DNA from: Chloroflexota bacterium
GTDB lineage: Bacteria; Chloroflexota; Dehalococcoidia; Dehalococcoidales; JAHJRU01
Direction of reading: 5' to 3'
Length of the DNA: 7,799 bases
Assembly: GCA_018830745.1 (NCBI GenBank)
Contig: JAHJRU010000080.1
Coordinates: forward strand, 1-7,799
Shown piece after piece: positions 1 to 6,938 of the stretch; positions within the stretch are counted from its first letter, which is position 1; each line of letters opens with the position of its first letter. The notes under the pieces were generated by a model. The model saw only the letters and a program-made list of their open reading frames with translations, was not told where the DNA came from and searched no databases. The position numbers were made by a program, and so were the translations under genes.

Positions 1-1
1 A

Positions 2-1735
2 ATCAGCTGCCTGGCCAGGTTGGAATACCGCGGCTACGATTCCAGCGGAATCGCCGTAGCTGGCGACAGGATAAAGGTATTCAAAGACAGCATCAGAGTG
101 AATGAACTGGCGAAGGTGCTACCAGAGATTGAGGCGACCGCTGGAATAGGGCATACCAGGTGGGCGACACACGGGGAGCCTTCCCGGATAAACGCCCATC
201 CCCATTGTGACTGCACCGGCGATATTGCCGTGGTGCATAATGGAGTAATAAACAACTTTCAGCAGTTGAGGGAGCAGCTAATCGCCGAAGGCCACCAGCT
301 AGTTTCTGAAACCGACACCGAAGTATTACCCCACCTCATAGAGAAGCATTACCAGGGCAATTTGGAAACGGCCGTAGAGGCTGCCTTGCTGGAGGTAAAA
401 GGTTCCTATGCCATCGTAGTGTTGAAAAAGGATGAAGGTAAATTAGTGGTGGCCAGGAAAGACAGCCCATTGATTATTGGTGTGGGGGACCGGGAGAATT
501 TTGTGGCTTCAGATGTGCCGGCAATACTGGACTACACCAATAGAGTTATCTATCTGGATGATGGCGATACTGCTGTAATTACCGAAGATGCCATTAAAGT
601 AAGGCATGGTGGAGCCGAGGTAACCAAACAGGAGCAACAGGTTTCCTGGAGTGTGGAGGATGCTCAAAAAGGTGGCTACGAGCATTTCATGATTAAGGAG
701 ATTCATGAACAGCCGAAGGTAATACGGGATACCCTCGGGGAATATATAGCGCTGGCTGAGCCGATAGTTGATTTTAAAGCCCTATCCGGTGAGCCCCTGG
801 AAGATATCCTCTTTATAGCCTGCGGGACGTCATACCATGCAGCGCTGGTCGGAAAATACCTTATCGAGGAGCTGGTCAGTATTCCAGCAAGAGTCGAGTT
901 AGCCTCCGAATTCAATTCTTATCATCTACCGCTACGCGGAACGGGAATAGTAGCTATTACTCAATCCGGGGAAACGGCTGATACCCTTAATGCTATGAAG
1001 CGACTCAAAGGGGCGGGCAAGAAGGTTATCGTTATCAACAATGTGGTCAGCAGCAGCGCCAGCCGTCTGGCTGACCAGACAATCAATACCATGGCGGGAC
1101 CAGAGATAAGTGTGGCGGCAACCAAGAGCTTCACGGCTCAACTAATGGCTTTGTACTGGTTAGCCCTGTCATACTCCAAAGTGGACATCAGCCAATTAGA
1201 TAACCTGGTTACAGCGTTGAGACAGCTCCCTCGTAAGGTGCAGGAGATATTGGATAACGAGGCGGTAATCGTCGAGTGTGCCAAATACCTGTCGAAATAT
1301 GAGAATGTTTTTTTCATTGGTCGGGGACTGAACTTTCCGGTTGCGCTTGAAGGTGCCCTCAAACTGAAGGAGGTCGCCTATATTCATGCCGAGGGGTATT
1401 CCGCCGGGGAGCTGAAACATGGCTCCTTCGCCCTGCTCAGTGCTGATACACCGGTCATTGCCATAGCAACTCCGGACAGAACCTATGAAGCGATGCTGAC
1501 CAGTATAAAGGAAGTCAAGGCGAGGAAGTCTCCTGTAATTGCCCTGGTTGAGGAGGATGATGTGAATATCGGCGAACTGGCCGATGTGGTTATCACTGTG
1601 CCCAGGATTGATGCTATCTTTTCACCAGTGGTGAATTCCGTAGCCCTGCAATTGCTGGCTTACTATACCGCCAAGCATAGAGGCTGCCCGATAGATACCC
1701 CGCGGAATCTGGCCAAGAGTGTTACCGTAGAATAG
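2..1735 (+). CDS. glmS: Glutamine--fructose-6-phosphate aminotransferase (isomerizing), 5'-truncated
   Basis: GlmS converts fructose-6-phosphate and glutamine to glucosamine-6-phosphate and glutamate, the first step toward UDP-GlcNAc, in the cytoplasm. The open frame runs to the left edge. The codon at 20 (TTG) is an internal Leu in the family motif LEYRGYDS, not a start, and comparison with E. coli GlmS suggests about 17 residues are missing, including catalytic Cys1. Counting from the Leu at 20, the glutaminase domain shows TRWATHGEP (46-54), HNG (73-75) and SETDTEV (96-102). The first SIS domain has ACGTSYHA (267-274), TQSGETADT (314-322) and AATKSFTAQ (366-374). The second has ALEGALKLKE (442-451), GELKHG (463-468) and the C-terminal PRNLAKSVTVE. 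The Glu, His and Lys that act in the isomerase half of the E. coli enzyme are present. The KHGP usual in the family is KHGS here. It leads a probable operon, with the TPR gene 12 bases downstream in the same frame. The promoter is outside the window. Confidence 0.97.
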   Translation: MSCLARLEYRGYDSSGIAVAGDRIKVFKDSIRVNELAKVLPEIEATAGIGHTRWATHGEPSRINAHPHCDCTGDIAVVHNGVINNFQQLREQLIAEGHQLVSETDTEVLPHLIEKHYQGNLETAVEAALLEVKGSYAIVVLKKDEGKLVVARKDSPLIIGVGDRENFVASDVPAILDYTNRVIYLDDGDTAVITEDAIKVRHGGAEVTKQEQQVSWSVEDAQKGGYEHFMIKEIHEQPKVIRDTLGEYIALAEPIVDFKALSGEPLEDILFIACGTSYHAALVGKYLIEELVSIPARVELASEFNSYHLPLRGTGIVAITQSGETADTLNAMKRLKGAGKKVIVINNVVSSSASRLADQTINTMAGPEISVAATKSFTAQLMALYWLALSYSKVDISQLDNLVTALRQLPRKVQEILDNEAVIVECAKYLSKYENVFFIGRGLNFPVALEGALKLKEVAYIHAEGYSAGELKHGSFALLSADTPVIAIATPDRTYEAMLTSIKEVKARKSPVIALVEEDDVNIGELADVVITVPRIDAIFSPVVNSVALQLLAYYTAKHRGCPIDTPRNLAKSVTVE

Positions 1736-1741
1736 AAGGAG
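1736..1741 (+). promoter_or_regulatory. Shine-Dalgarno for the TPR gene, fixing a GTG start
   Basis: AAGGAG directly follows the glmS TAG stop and lies 6 bases before the GTG at 1748. The glmS stop (1733-1735) is in the same frame as the TPR gene and only four codons upstream, and none of those four codons is a usable start. GTG 1748 is therefore the only plausible start. The placement suggests translation is coupled to glmS termination. Confidence 0.8.
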
Positions 1742-1747
1742 CAACGT

Positions 1748-2512
1748 GTGACCTATCAAGAAGGACAGGCGAAACTGAAGCAGCAGCGCAGCAACCAGGC
1801 GGTTGCCCTGGCAATGCAGGGCCAGTGGCGGGAAGCTATAGCCGTCAATAAATCTATAATAGAAAGCTTCTCCAATGATGTAGAAGCCTATAATCGCCTG
1901 GGCCGAGCCTATATGGAACTGGGAGAGTACCCTCAGGCAAGAAAAGCCTATCAACAGGCCATGGAACTGGGTCCCTTTAACACCATTGCCCAAAAGAATT
2001 TGCGCCGCCTGGAACACCTGGTTGAAACCTCGCCAGTTGCCGAAGGTGAAGCTAACAAAGTGGAACCCCACCACTTCATCGAGGAAATAGGCAAAGCCGG
2101 GATTGTCAATCTGTACAATCTTGCCCCTAAGAAAATACTGGCCAAAGCGACCAGCGGTGACAAAGTAAATCTGAAGATAGAGGGAAATATTCTGAAGGCG
2201 GAGAACCGTCTGGGTGAATCTCTGGGTCAGGTGGAAGCCAGGCATGCACAGCGGTTGATCAAATTGATGACCGGCGGTAATCGATATAGCGCCGCCATTG
2301 TCAGCGCCGCCGATGATAAGATAACGGTTATAATAAGGGAGGAATTTCAAGACCCCAGTCAGATAGGGCAGCTTTCCTTCCCCCCCCAAACCCTGAAGAG
2401 CACTCGCCTCTCGGCTAACGATAAAGTAGCCCACCCCGAATTCGAATATGCGGAGGAAATGCCTGAAGAGAAGCATGACATTAACCACCAGCTAGCCAAC
2501 AATGAGGATTAG
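1748..2512 (+). CDS. TPR-repeat protein with C-terminal beta-rich (possibly HIRAN-like) domain
   Basis: This 254-residue, probably cytoplasmic protein has no signal peptide or membrane segment. I do not recognise a named gene. Residues about 15-90 are helical and fit two tetratricopeptide repeats. The second is clear: [25 protein letters not shown] and onward, 44-76, with the TPR pattern of small and aromatic residues. A Pro/Glu-containing linker (about 92-118) follows. Residues about 125-200 look like a compact beta-rich domain: a KVNLKIEG strand, then [20 protein letters not shown], a [12 protein letters not shown] turn and strand, and KITVIIRE. The order 'iGxV, helix, G-x-Y-x-A-x-V, strand' recalls HIRAN-type domains, which occur alone or on DNA helicases, but I hold this loosely. 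The tail (225-254) is acidic and low in complexity. The GTG start is set by AAGGAG at 1736-1741. It lies 12 bases after glmS and 14 before gyrA, so it is probably co-transcribed with both. TPRs imply protein binding; the partner is unknown. Confidence 0.85.
   Translation: MTYQEGQAKLKQQRSNQAVALAMQGQWREAIAVNKSIIESFSNDVEAYNRLGRAYMELGEYPQARKAYQQAMELGPFNTIAQKNLRRLEHLVETSPVAEGEANKVEPHHFIEEIGKAGIVNLYNLAPKKILAKATSGDKVNLKIEGNILKAENRLGESLGQVEARHAQRLIKLMTGGNRYSAAIVSAADDKITVIIREEFQDPSQIGQLSFPPQTLKSTRLSANDKVAHPEFEYAEEMPEEKHDINHQLANNED
2380..2387 (+). repeat. Run of eight C inside the TPR gene
   Basis: Eight consecutive C residues encode the end of Phe, two Pro and the first base of Gln, around residues 211-214. 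Loss of one C would bring a TGA at 2394-2396 into frame, and gain of one would bring TAA at 2416-2418 into frame. Either change removes the acidic tail. The frame as read continues to a stop that touches the gyrA Shine-Dalgarno, which supports the present count of C as correct. Confidence 0.9.
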
Positions 2513-2516
2513 GAGG
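2511..2516 (+). promoter_or_regulatory. Shine-Dalgarno for gyrA overlapping the TPR gene stop
   Basis: AGGAGG shares its first two bases with the TAG stop (2510-2512) of the TPR gene and lies 10 bases before the gyrA ATG at 2527. The gyrA frame has a TGA at 2503-2505, with no other usual start before 2527 apart from the unsupported TTA/GGA/AAA codons, so the ATG is the start. The overlap suggests that ribosomes ending on the TPR gene help begin gyrA. Confidence 0.85.
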
Positions 2517-2526
2517 AAAAGCAAAA

Positions 2527-4965
2527 ATGGTCCTGGGTAACGTCAAACCAGTAAACATAGAAGATGAGATGAGAAGCTCCTACCTCGATTACGCTATGAG
2601 CGTAATCGTCTCCCGAGCTTTGCCTGACGTCCGTGACGGATTAAAGCCGGTACACCGGCGGATACTCTATGCCATTAATGATATGGGGATAACCAGCCCA
2701 GGCCCCCATAAAAAGAGCGCCCGTATCGTTGGTGAGGTCTTGGGTAAATATCACCCGCACGGCGATACCTCGGTATATGACGCTATGGTGCGCATGGCCC
2801 AGGATTTCTCCATGCGATATATGCTGATTGACGGACAGGGCAATTTTGGCAGTATGGATAACGACCCCCCGGCTGCCATGCGGTACACCGAAGCGCGCAT
2901 GTCACTCATAGCTAACGAAATGCTGGCCGACATTGATAAGGACACCGTTGACTTTGCTCCTAACTTTGATGATAGCCTCAACGAGCCTCTGGTTCTGCCG
3001 ACCCGATTGCCCAATCTGCTGATTAATGGCAGCTCAGGGATAGCTGTTGGCATGGCCACCAACATACCTCCTCACAACCTGGGCGAGGTATGCGATGCCA
3101 TTGCCTATCTCATCGACAATCCTCAAGCCAACATCGAGGATCTTACCCAGTTTGTCAAGGGACCGGATTTTCCCACCGGCGGCATCATACAGGGGCAGGA
3201 TGGTATCCGGAACGCCTATGCTACGGGGCGCGGGCGGGTGGTGGTTCAAGCCAAGTCCTATGTAGAACACGATGGTGCCGGCGGACGCTCCCAGATAATA
3301 GTCTCTGAGCTTCCCTATCAAACGGATAAGTCAGCCCTGGTGGAGAAAATCGCCATTCTGGTAAAAGACAAGAAGATAGTGGGTATCAGCGAGCTGCGGG
3401 ACGAATCCGACCGACAGGGGATGCGTATCGTTATTGAGTTAAAAAAGGAAACTCAGCCACAGCAGGTGCTTAACAGCCTGTATAAGTATACCGCCATGCG
3501 CTCCACGTTCTTCATTAACATGCTGGCTCTGGTTGATGGACAGCCCCGCGTGATAAGTCTTAAGGAGGCGCTTAAAAAATTTATTGATTTCCGCCACCAG
3601 GTTATTACCCGCCGTTCACGATTTGAACTGAAGCAAGCCCGAGCCCGAGCCCATATACTGGAAGGGCTCAGAATGGCGCTAGACCAGATAGATAAGATTA
3701 TCGCCACCATTAGACAATCAGAGACCGCTGAAGCAGCTCGCCGTAATCTTATGGACGGTTTCAGTTTATCTCAGTTGCAGGCACAGGCGATTCTGGATAT
3801 GCAACTGCGTCGACTGGCTAACTTGGAGAGGAATAAAATACTCGACGAGTACGCTGAAGTAGTCAAAACCATATCCTATCTGGAAGACCTGTTAGCCAAC
3901 AAGAAAAGAATCTTGCAACTGGTGAAGAACGATACTGCTGAATTAAAAACCAAATACGGTGACCCCCGGAGAACCGATATAAGCGAACAGGCGGTAATGG
4001 ATTTAAGCAAGGAGGACCTTATCCCTCACCAAAGGGTAGTGGTCCCGCTCAGTAACCGGGGATTCATTAAGAGGGTGCCCTCTGTAGCCTATACACCGCA
4101 GCACCGCGGCGGCAAGGGTATCAAGGGAATGGAAACCAGAGAGACAGATGCCGTAAGACTGCTGGCAGTAGCCGACACCCATGATACTTTGTTCTACTTT
4201 ACCAGTAAAGGCAAGGTCTTCCGTCTCAAGTGCTATGAACTTCCCTCAGATACCTCGCGTATATCCAAGGGAGTAGCGATAATCAATCTCTTCCCCATTG
4301 GTGAGGAAGAAAGAGTCACCTCTATGGTGCCGGTAACCCAGTTTGAACCTGGCACTTACCTGCTTATGGCTACCCGTTACGGGGAGATAAAGAAAACCGC
4401 CGTTGAGCTCTTTGCTTCAATACGCAGCAGCGGCTTGATTGCTATAGACCTGGAAGAGGGAGATGAACTGATATCCGCCTGTCTGGCTACCAATGAGGAT
4501 GACATTATACTGGTAACTGAGAAGGGCCAGTCGATAAGGTTCAGCGTGGCTGAGCTAAGGTCCAGTTCCAGAACCAGCGGGGGGGTGCGCAGCATTCGTC
4601 TTGCCAAGAGCGACTGCGTGGTCTGCATGGATGTAGTCTATCCTGACGGCTTCCTGCTGGTGGTTACCAGCGATGGCTATGGCAAGCTCACTCCGGTTGA
4701 CCAGTATCCCCGGCAACATCGTGCCGGCAGCGGAGTAATAACCTTCAAGACCACGGATAAAACAGGGGGGATTGCGGCCGCCAGGATAGTTAACAAGTCG
4801 CAGCAGGTAATGATAATATCATCCGATGGTAAAGTTATCCGCACTCCGGTTAAAGAGCAAGACCCGCGGAAAGGCATTACGGTTCAGGGCAGGAGCACTC
4901 AGGGCGTGAAGTTAATGGACCTCAACGAAGATGATAAGGCAGTCGCCATTACTGCTTTTGATTAA
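2527..4965 (+). CDS. gyrA: DNA gyrase subunit A
   Basis: GyrA is the DNA-cleaving subunit of the A2B2 type II topoisomerase that introduces negative supercoils using ATP. At 812 residues it is complete and close to the usual length. The N-terminal winged-helix/tower half shows [22 protein letters not shown] (12-33), [11 protein letters not shown] (37-47), GKYHPHGD (73-80) and [10 protein letters not shown], with the catalytic Tyr at 120 that links to DNA. Ile172 in [10 protein letters not shown] matches the DNA-intercalating Ile of E. coli. A coiled-coil/C-gate region spans about 365-480. The C-terminal beta-pinwheel (about 500-810) carries the canonical GyrA box QHRGGKG at 525-531, which separates gyrase from ParC. 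Five weaker box-like turns follow, giving six blades. It ends without the long acidic tail of E. coli GyrA. In the quinolone-resistance region the residues are Thr81, Ser82 and Asp85 (E. coli Ser83, Ala84, Asp87). gyrB is not in the window. It is the last gene of the + strand cluster, and its stop overlaps that of the convergent radical SAM gene. Confidence 0.98.
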   Translation: MVLGNVKPVNIEDEMRSSYLDYAMSVIVSRALPDVRDGLKPVHRRILYAINDMGITSPGPHKKSARIVGEVLGKYHPHGDTSVYDAMVRMAQDFSMRYMLIDGQGNFGSMDNDPPAAMRYTEARMSLIANEMLADIDKDTVDFAPNFDDSLNEPLVLPTRLPNLLINGSSGIAVGMATNIPPHNLGEVCDAIAYLIDNPQANIEDLTQFVKGPDFPTGGIIQGQDGIRNAYATGRGRVVVQAKSYVEHDGAGGRSQIIVSELPYQTDKSALVEKIAILVKDKKIVGISELRDESDRQGMRIVIELKKETQPQQVLNSLYKYTAMRSTFFINMLALVDGQPRVISLKEALKKFIDFRHQVITRRSRFELKQARARAHILEGLRMALDQIDKIIATIRQSETAEAARRNLMDGFSLSQLQAQAILDMQLRRLANLERNKILDEYAEVVKTISYLEDLLANKKRILQLVKNDTAELKTKYGDPRRTDISEQAVMDLSKEDLIPHQRVVVPLSNRGFIKRVPSVAYTPQHRGGKGIKGMETRETDAVRLLAVADTHDTLFYFTSKGKVFRLKCYELPSDTSRISKGVAIINLFPIGEEERVTSMVPVTQFEPGTYLLMATRYGEIKKTAVELFASIRSSGLIAIDLEEGDELISACLATNEDDIILVTEKGQSIRFSVAELRSSSRTSGGVRSIRLAKSDCVVCMDVVYPDGFLLVVTSDGYGKLTPVDQYPRQHRAGSGVITFKTTDKTGGIAAARIVNKSQQVMIISSDGKVIRTPVKEQDPRKGITVQGRSTQGVKLMDLNEDDKAVAITAFD

Positions 4966-6794
4966 CCTCGCTGGCGTTTCTGCTGACAATTCGACTGAGA
5001 CGATTCCAGACCGCAGGCGCTGCAGGTTTCATAGCGGCAATCGGGTGTAGGTTGTCCTGTCAGAGCGCGCTCGTACTCCCGTTTCAGAAAAGCAGAAGTC
5101 ACCCCAGCATTGATATGAGACCAGGGCAATAGCTCGTCCACGGAACGCGTTCGGCGGGCATAAAAATCAGGCTCAAGTCCGGTTTCTTCAAAGGCAGCCA
5201 GCCAATTACCGAAGTTGAAGTGCTCATCCCAGGCATCAAATGTTGAACCTGCTTTCCAGGCAAGGTATATAACCTGCCCCAGTCGTCTATCCCCTCTTGA
5301 TAGCACCGCTTCAAGCAGGCTGACCTTCGGGTTCTGCCAGGAGAGCCTGACTCCCTTTCGCGGCAATCGCTCTTTAAGAATTTCGTGTTTAGCCTTTATC
5401 TCCGACTCACCAGCCTGCGCCACCCACTGAAAGGGGGTATGCGGCTTGGGAACAAAGGTAGACGCGCTGATTCTTATTTTGGGTGTTCTCCCTTTTACTT
5501 TCTTCCCCAGCGAATACACCTGGTTGACCAGCTGGACAATGCCCTCAATATCATCAAGGTCCTCAGTGGGCAGACCGACCATGAAATAGAGCTTGAGAGT
5601 CATCCGCCCGGAATTAAAGGAAACCTCGGCTGCTTTTAAAAGTTCCTCTTCGGTGATGTCTTTATTGATTGTCTGGCGCAATCTCGGCGTACCCGCTTCA
5701 GGGGCAAAGGTTAGCCCTGTTTTTCTCCATGATGATAGAGAGTCCACCAGAGATACGGATAAGCTGTTCGGTCGAAGGCTGGGTAGCGATATTGCCATTT
5801 TAGGATAGGTCTCGGTGAGCTTGCTTACCAGCTTCTCAATACCGGTATAATCGCTGGTACTTAATGAAACGAGAGACATCTCATCGTAACCGCAGTTTTC
5901 AATTATCTCGCCTACCGCCGTAACCACCTCCGGCACGGGTCGCTCTCGCACCGGCCGATATAGCATACCCGCCTGGCAGAAACGGCACCCGCAGCTGCAA
6001 CCCCGCTGGATTTCCACCATTCCCCGGTCATGGACTACCTCAATATAAGGCACCACCGGTCTGGTTACGGGAGGAGGTAGCTTTTCCACTATCCGCCGCT
6101 CGATTACGGGCTTAGCCTCAGGCACCGTTGGCATAATGCTTTCAAGCAATCCATCGGACTGGTATTTCGCCTGGTACAGACTGGGTACGTAGATACCGGG
6201 TATGGTCGCTGCTTTAAGTAGCAAATCCCTTTTGGTAGCCTGGTTACTCCTCCCCTTCCAATCCCGAAGGACAGCGAGTAGATCCAGCACCACCTCTTCA
6301 CCGTCACCCAGGACAAAGAGGTCAATAAAGTCAGCCATGGGCTCCGGGTTAAGCACCGAGCCCCCGCCGGCTATTACTACCGGATGAGAGTCATCTCTTT
6401 CCTCAGCCATAACCGGTATCTGCGCCAGATGAAGCATGTTGAGCACGTTGGTGTAGTTGAGCTCGTACCCGAGGGAAAACCCGATGACATCAAAATCCTT
6501 CAGCGGACGCCTGGACTCCAGACTGAACAGTGGAATACCTGCCTCCTCCATCACTGCAGCCATATCTACCCAGGGAGCATATACCCTTTCCGCCAGGACA
6601 TCCGGCTCCTTATTCAGTAAGTCGTAGAGAATGGCAATCGCCATATTGGACATCCCTATTTCATACACGTCCGGGTAAGCCAGGGCAATCCTGACAAAGG
6701 TTTGCTCCCAGTCTTTGCACACGCTATTCCATTCACCGCCGGTATAGCGGGCTGGTCGGCTGACCCTGTATAGTATGCTATCGAGTTCAGTCAT
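4962..6794 (-). CDS. B12-binding-type radical SAM protein (TIGR03960-like family)
   Basis: This is a 610-residue cytoplasmic protein resembling the uncharacterised radical SAM family I know as TIGR03960; its substrate is unknown. Residues about 30-200 form a Rossmann-like, cobalamin-binding-type domain: [16 protein letters not shown] (35-50), [15 protein letters not shown] (102-116), [15 protein letters not shown] (139-153) and LFVLGDGEE (159-167). I see no classical DxHxxG cobalamin motif, so B12 binding is not assured. The radical SAM barrel (about 245-480) has the Fe-S cluster motif CxxxCxxC as Cys266, Cys270 and Cys273 (5976-5999), with an additional Cys268. It also has [15 protein letters not shown] (364-378) and [13 protein letters not shown] (403-415). 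A C-terminal cysteine group (Cys586, Cys591, Cys594, then Cys603) follows PTPD, as is usual in the family. ATG 6794 has GGAGGG 5 bases upstream, and an in-frame TAG (complement of 6813-6815) rules out an earlier start. In many bacteria the gene is fused to or followed by a DUF2344 partner, which is absent here: the next gene downstream is convergent gyrA. Confidence 0.92.
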   Translation of the reverse strand: MTELDSILYRVSRPARYTGGEWNSVCKDWEQTFVRIALAYPDVYEIGMSNMAIAILYDLLNKEPDVLAERVYAPWVDMAAVMEEAGIPLFSLESRRPLKDFDVIGFSLGYELNYTNVLNMLHLAQIPVMAEERDDSHPVVIAGGGSVLNPEPMADFIDLFVLGDGEEVVLDLLAVLRDWKGRSNQATKRDLLLKAATIPGIYVPSLYQAKYQSDGLLESIMPTVPEAKPVIERRIVEKLPPPVTRPVVPYIEVVHDRGMVEIQRGCSCGCRFCQAGMLYRPVRERPVPEVVTAVGEIIENCGYDEMSLVSLSTSDYTGIEKLVSKLTETYPKMAISLPSLRPNSLSVSLVDSLSSWRKTGLTFAPEAGTPRLRQTINKDITEEELLKAAEVSFNSGRMTLKLYFMVGLPTEDLDDIEGIVQLVNQVYSLGKKVKGRTPKIRISASTFVPKPHTPFQWVAQAGESEIKAKHEILKERLPRKGVRLSWQNPKVSLLEAVLSRGDRRLGQVIYLAWKAGSTFDAWDEHFNFGNWLAAFEETGLEPDFYARRTRSVDELLPWSHINAGVTSAFLKREYERALTGQPTPDCRYETCSACGLESSQSNCQQKRQRG

Positions 6795-6799
6795 CCATT

Positions 6800-6805
6800 C
6801 CCTCC
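6800..6805 (-). promoter_or_regulatory. Shine-Dalgarno of the radical SAM gene
   Basis: GGAGGG on the - strand lies 5 bases before the ATG at 6794. The in-frame TAG 18 bases upstream of the ATG means this is the first possible start, and a second ATG at 6796-6798 is out of frame. Confidence 0.8.
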
Positions 6806-6809
6806 AGAG

Positions 6810-6831
6810 AGTCTATTATAGACTTTAGACT
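6810..6831. repeat. Inverted repeat plus third half-site over the radical SAM -10
   Basis: AGTCTA (6810-6815) and TAGACT (6819-6824) form a perfect 6-base inverted repeat around TTA. A second TAGACT follows at 6826-6831, 7 bases on, and pairs with the left arm over 7 bases when GAGTCTA (6809-6815) and TAGACTC (6826-6832) are compared. The repeat covers the proposed -10 of the radical SAM gene, which is where a repressor operator could sit. A binding protein is not shown. Confidence 0.55.
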
Positions 6832-6844
6832 CCCTCCCACGCAA
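6815..6844 (-). promoter_or_regulatory. Candidate promoter of the radical SAM gene
   Basis: On the - strand, a perfect TATAAT (complement of 6815-6820) is preceded after 18 bases by TTGCGT (complement of 6839-6844), a weak -35. Transcription would begin about 7 bases downstream, giving a leader of roughly a dozen bases that includes the GGAGGG. The -10 is convincing and the -35 is not. It is assigned by consensus reading only. Confidence 0.5.
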
Positions 6845-6850
6845 ACCGAC

Positions 6851-6879
6851 CTTACATCGTTGCCGTCCTGTGATACAAT
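6851..6879 (+). promoter_or_regulatory. Candidate promoter of mfd
   Basis: CTTACA (6851-6856, 4 of 6 matches to TTGACA) and TACAAT (6874-6879, 5 of 6 matches to TATAAT) are separated by 17 bases. TGA directly before the -10 gives an extended -10 element (TGn). Transcription would begin near 6886, leaving a leader of about 50 bases before the ATG at 6939. It is assigned by consensus reading only. Confidence 0.5.
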
Positions 6880-6886
6880 CTATTGG

Positions 6887-6912
6887 AGGGCTAGTCCATC
6901 TTGGCTAGTCCT
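6887..6912 (+). repeat. Duplicated 9-mer forming a predicted hairpin in the mfd leader
   Basis: GGCTAGTCC occurs at 6889-6897 and again at 6903-6911, with 5 bases between. Because CTAG is self-complementary, the two copies can also pair as RNA: A6887-G6894 with C6905-U6912 (8 pairs, one of them G-U), then C6896-C6897 with G6903-G6904 around loop AUCUU, with U6895 bulged. No U run follows, so it does not look like an intrinsic terminator. It begins about where the mfd transcript would start, so it could be an RNA 5' stem-loop or a direct-repeat operator. Confidence 0.6.
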
Positions 6913-6938
6913 AATGGCATTTGGGGAAGGAAAAACGC

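Noticed and set aside
20..22. TTG at 20 as a glmS start codon
   Set aside because: It is the Leu in the conserved LEYRGYDS motif, and the same frame is open to the window edge with family-like residues (LAR). The real start is upstream of the window.
1308..1314. Run of seven T in glmS as a slippage site
   Set aside because: It lies inside the second SIS domain and reads normally (ENVFFIGRG) on both sides. I found no sign of frameshift or regulatory use.
1622..2488. A 288-codon open frame on the - strand, antisense to the end of glmS and most of the TPR gene
   Set aside because: It lies wholly opposite two well-supported genes, has no recognisable domain, and its leucine- and aromatic-rich composition is what the complement of the TPR coding strand would yield. 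I take it as a shadow.
4579..4585. Run of seven G in gyrA as a phase-variation tract
   Set aside because: It encodes SGGVRS in the fourth pinwheel blade, and the frame continues correctly. An essential gene is an unlikely place for switching.
6887..6912. Intrinsic terminator in the divergent intergenic region
   Set aside because: The hairpin is not followed by a T-run on the + strand, and on the - strand it lies upstream of the radical SAM gene, where nothing ends in this window.
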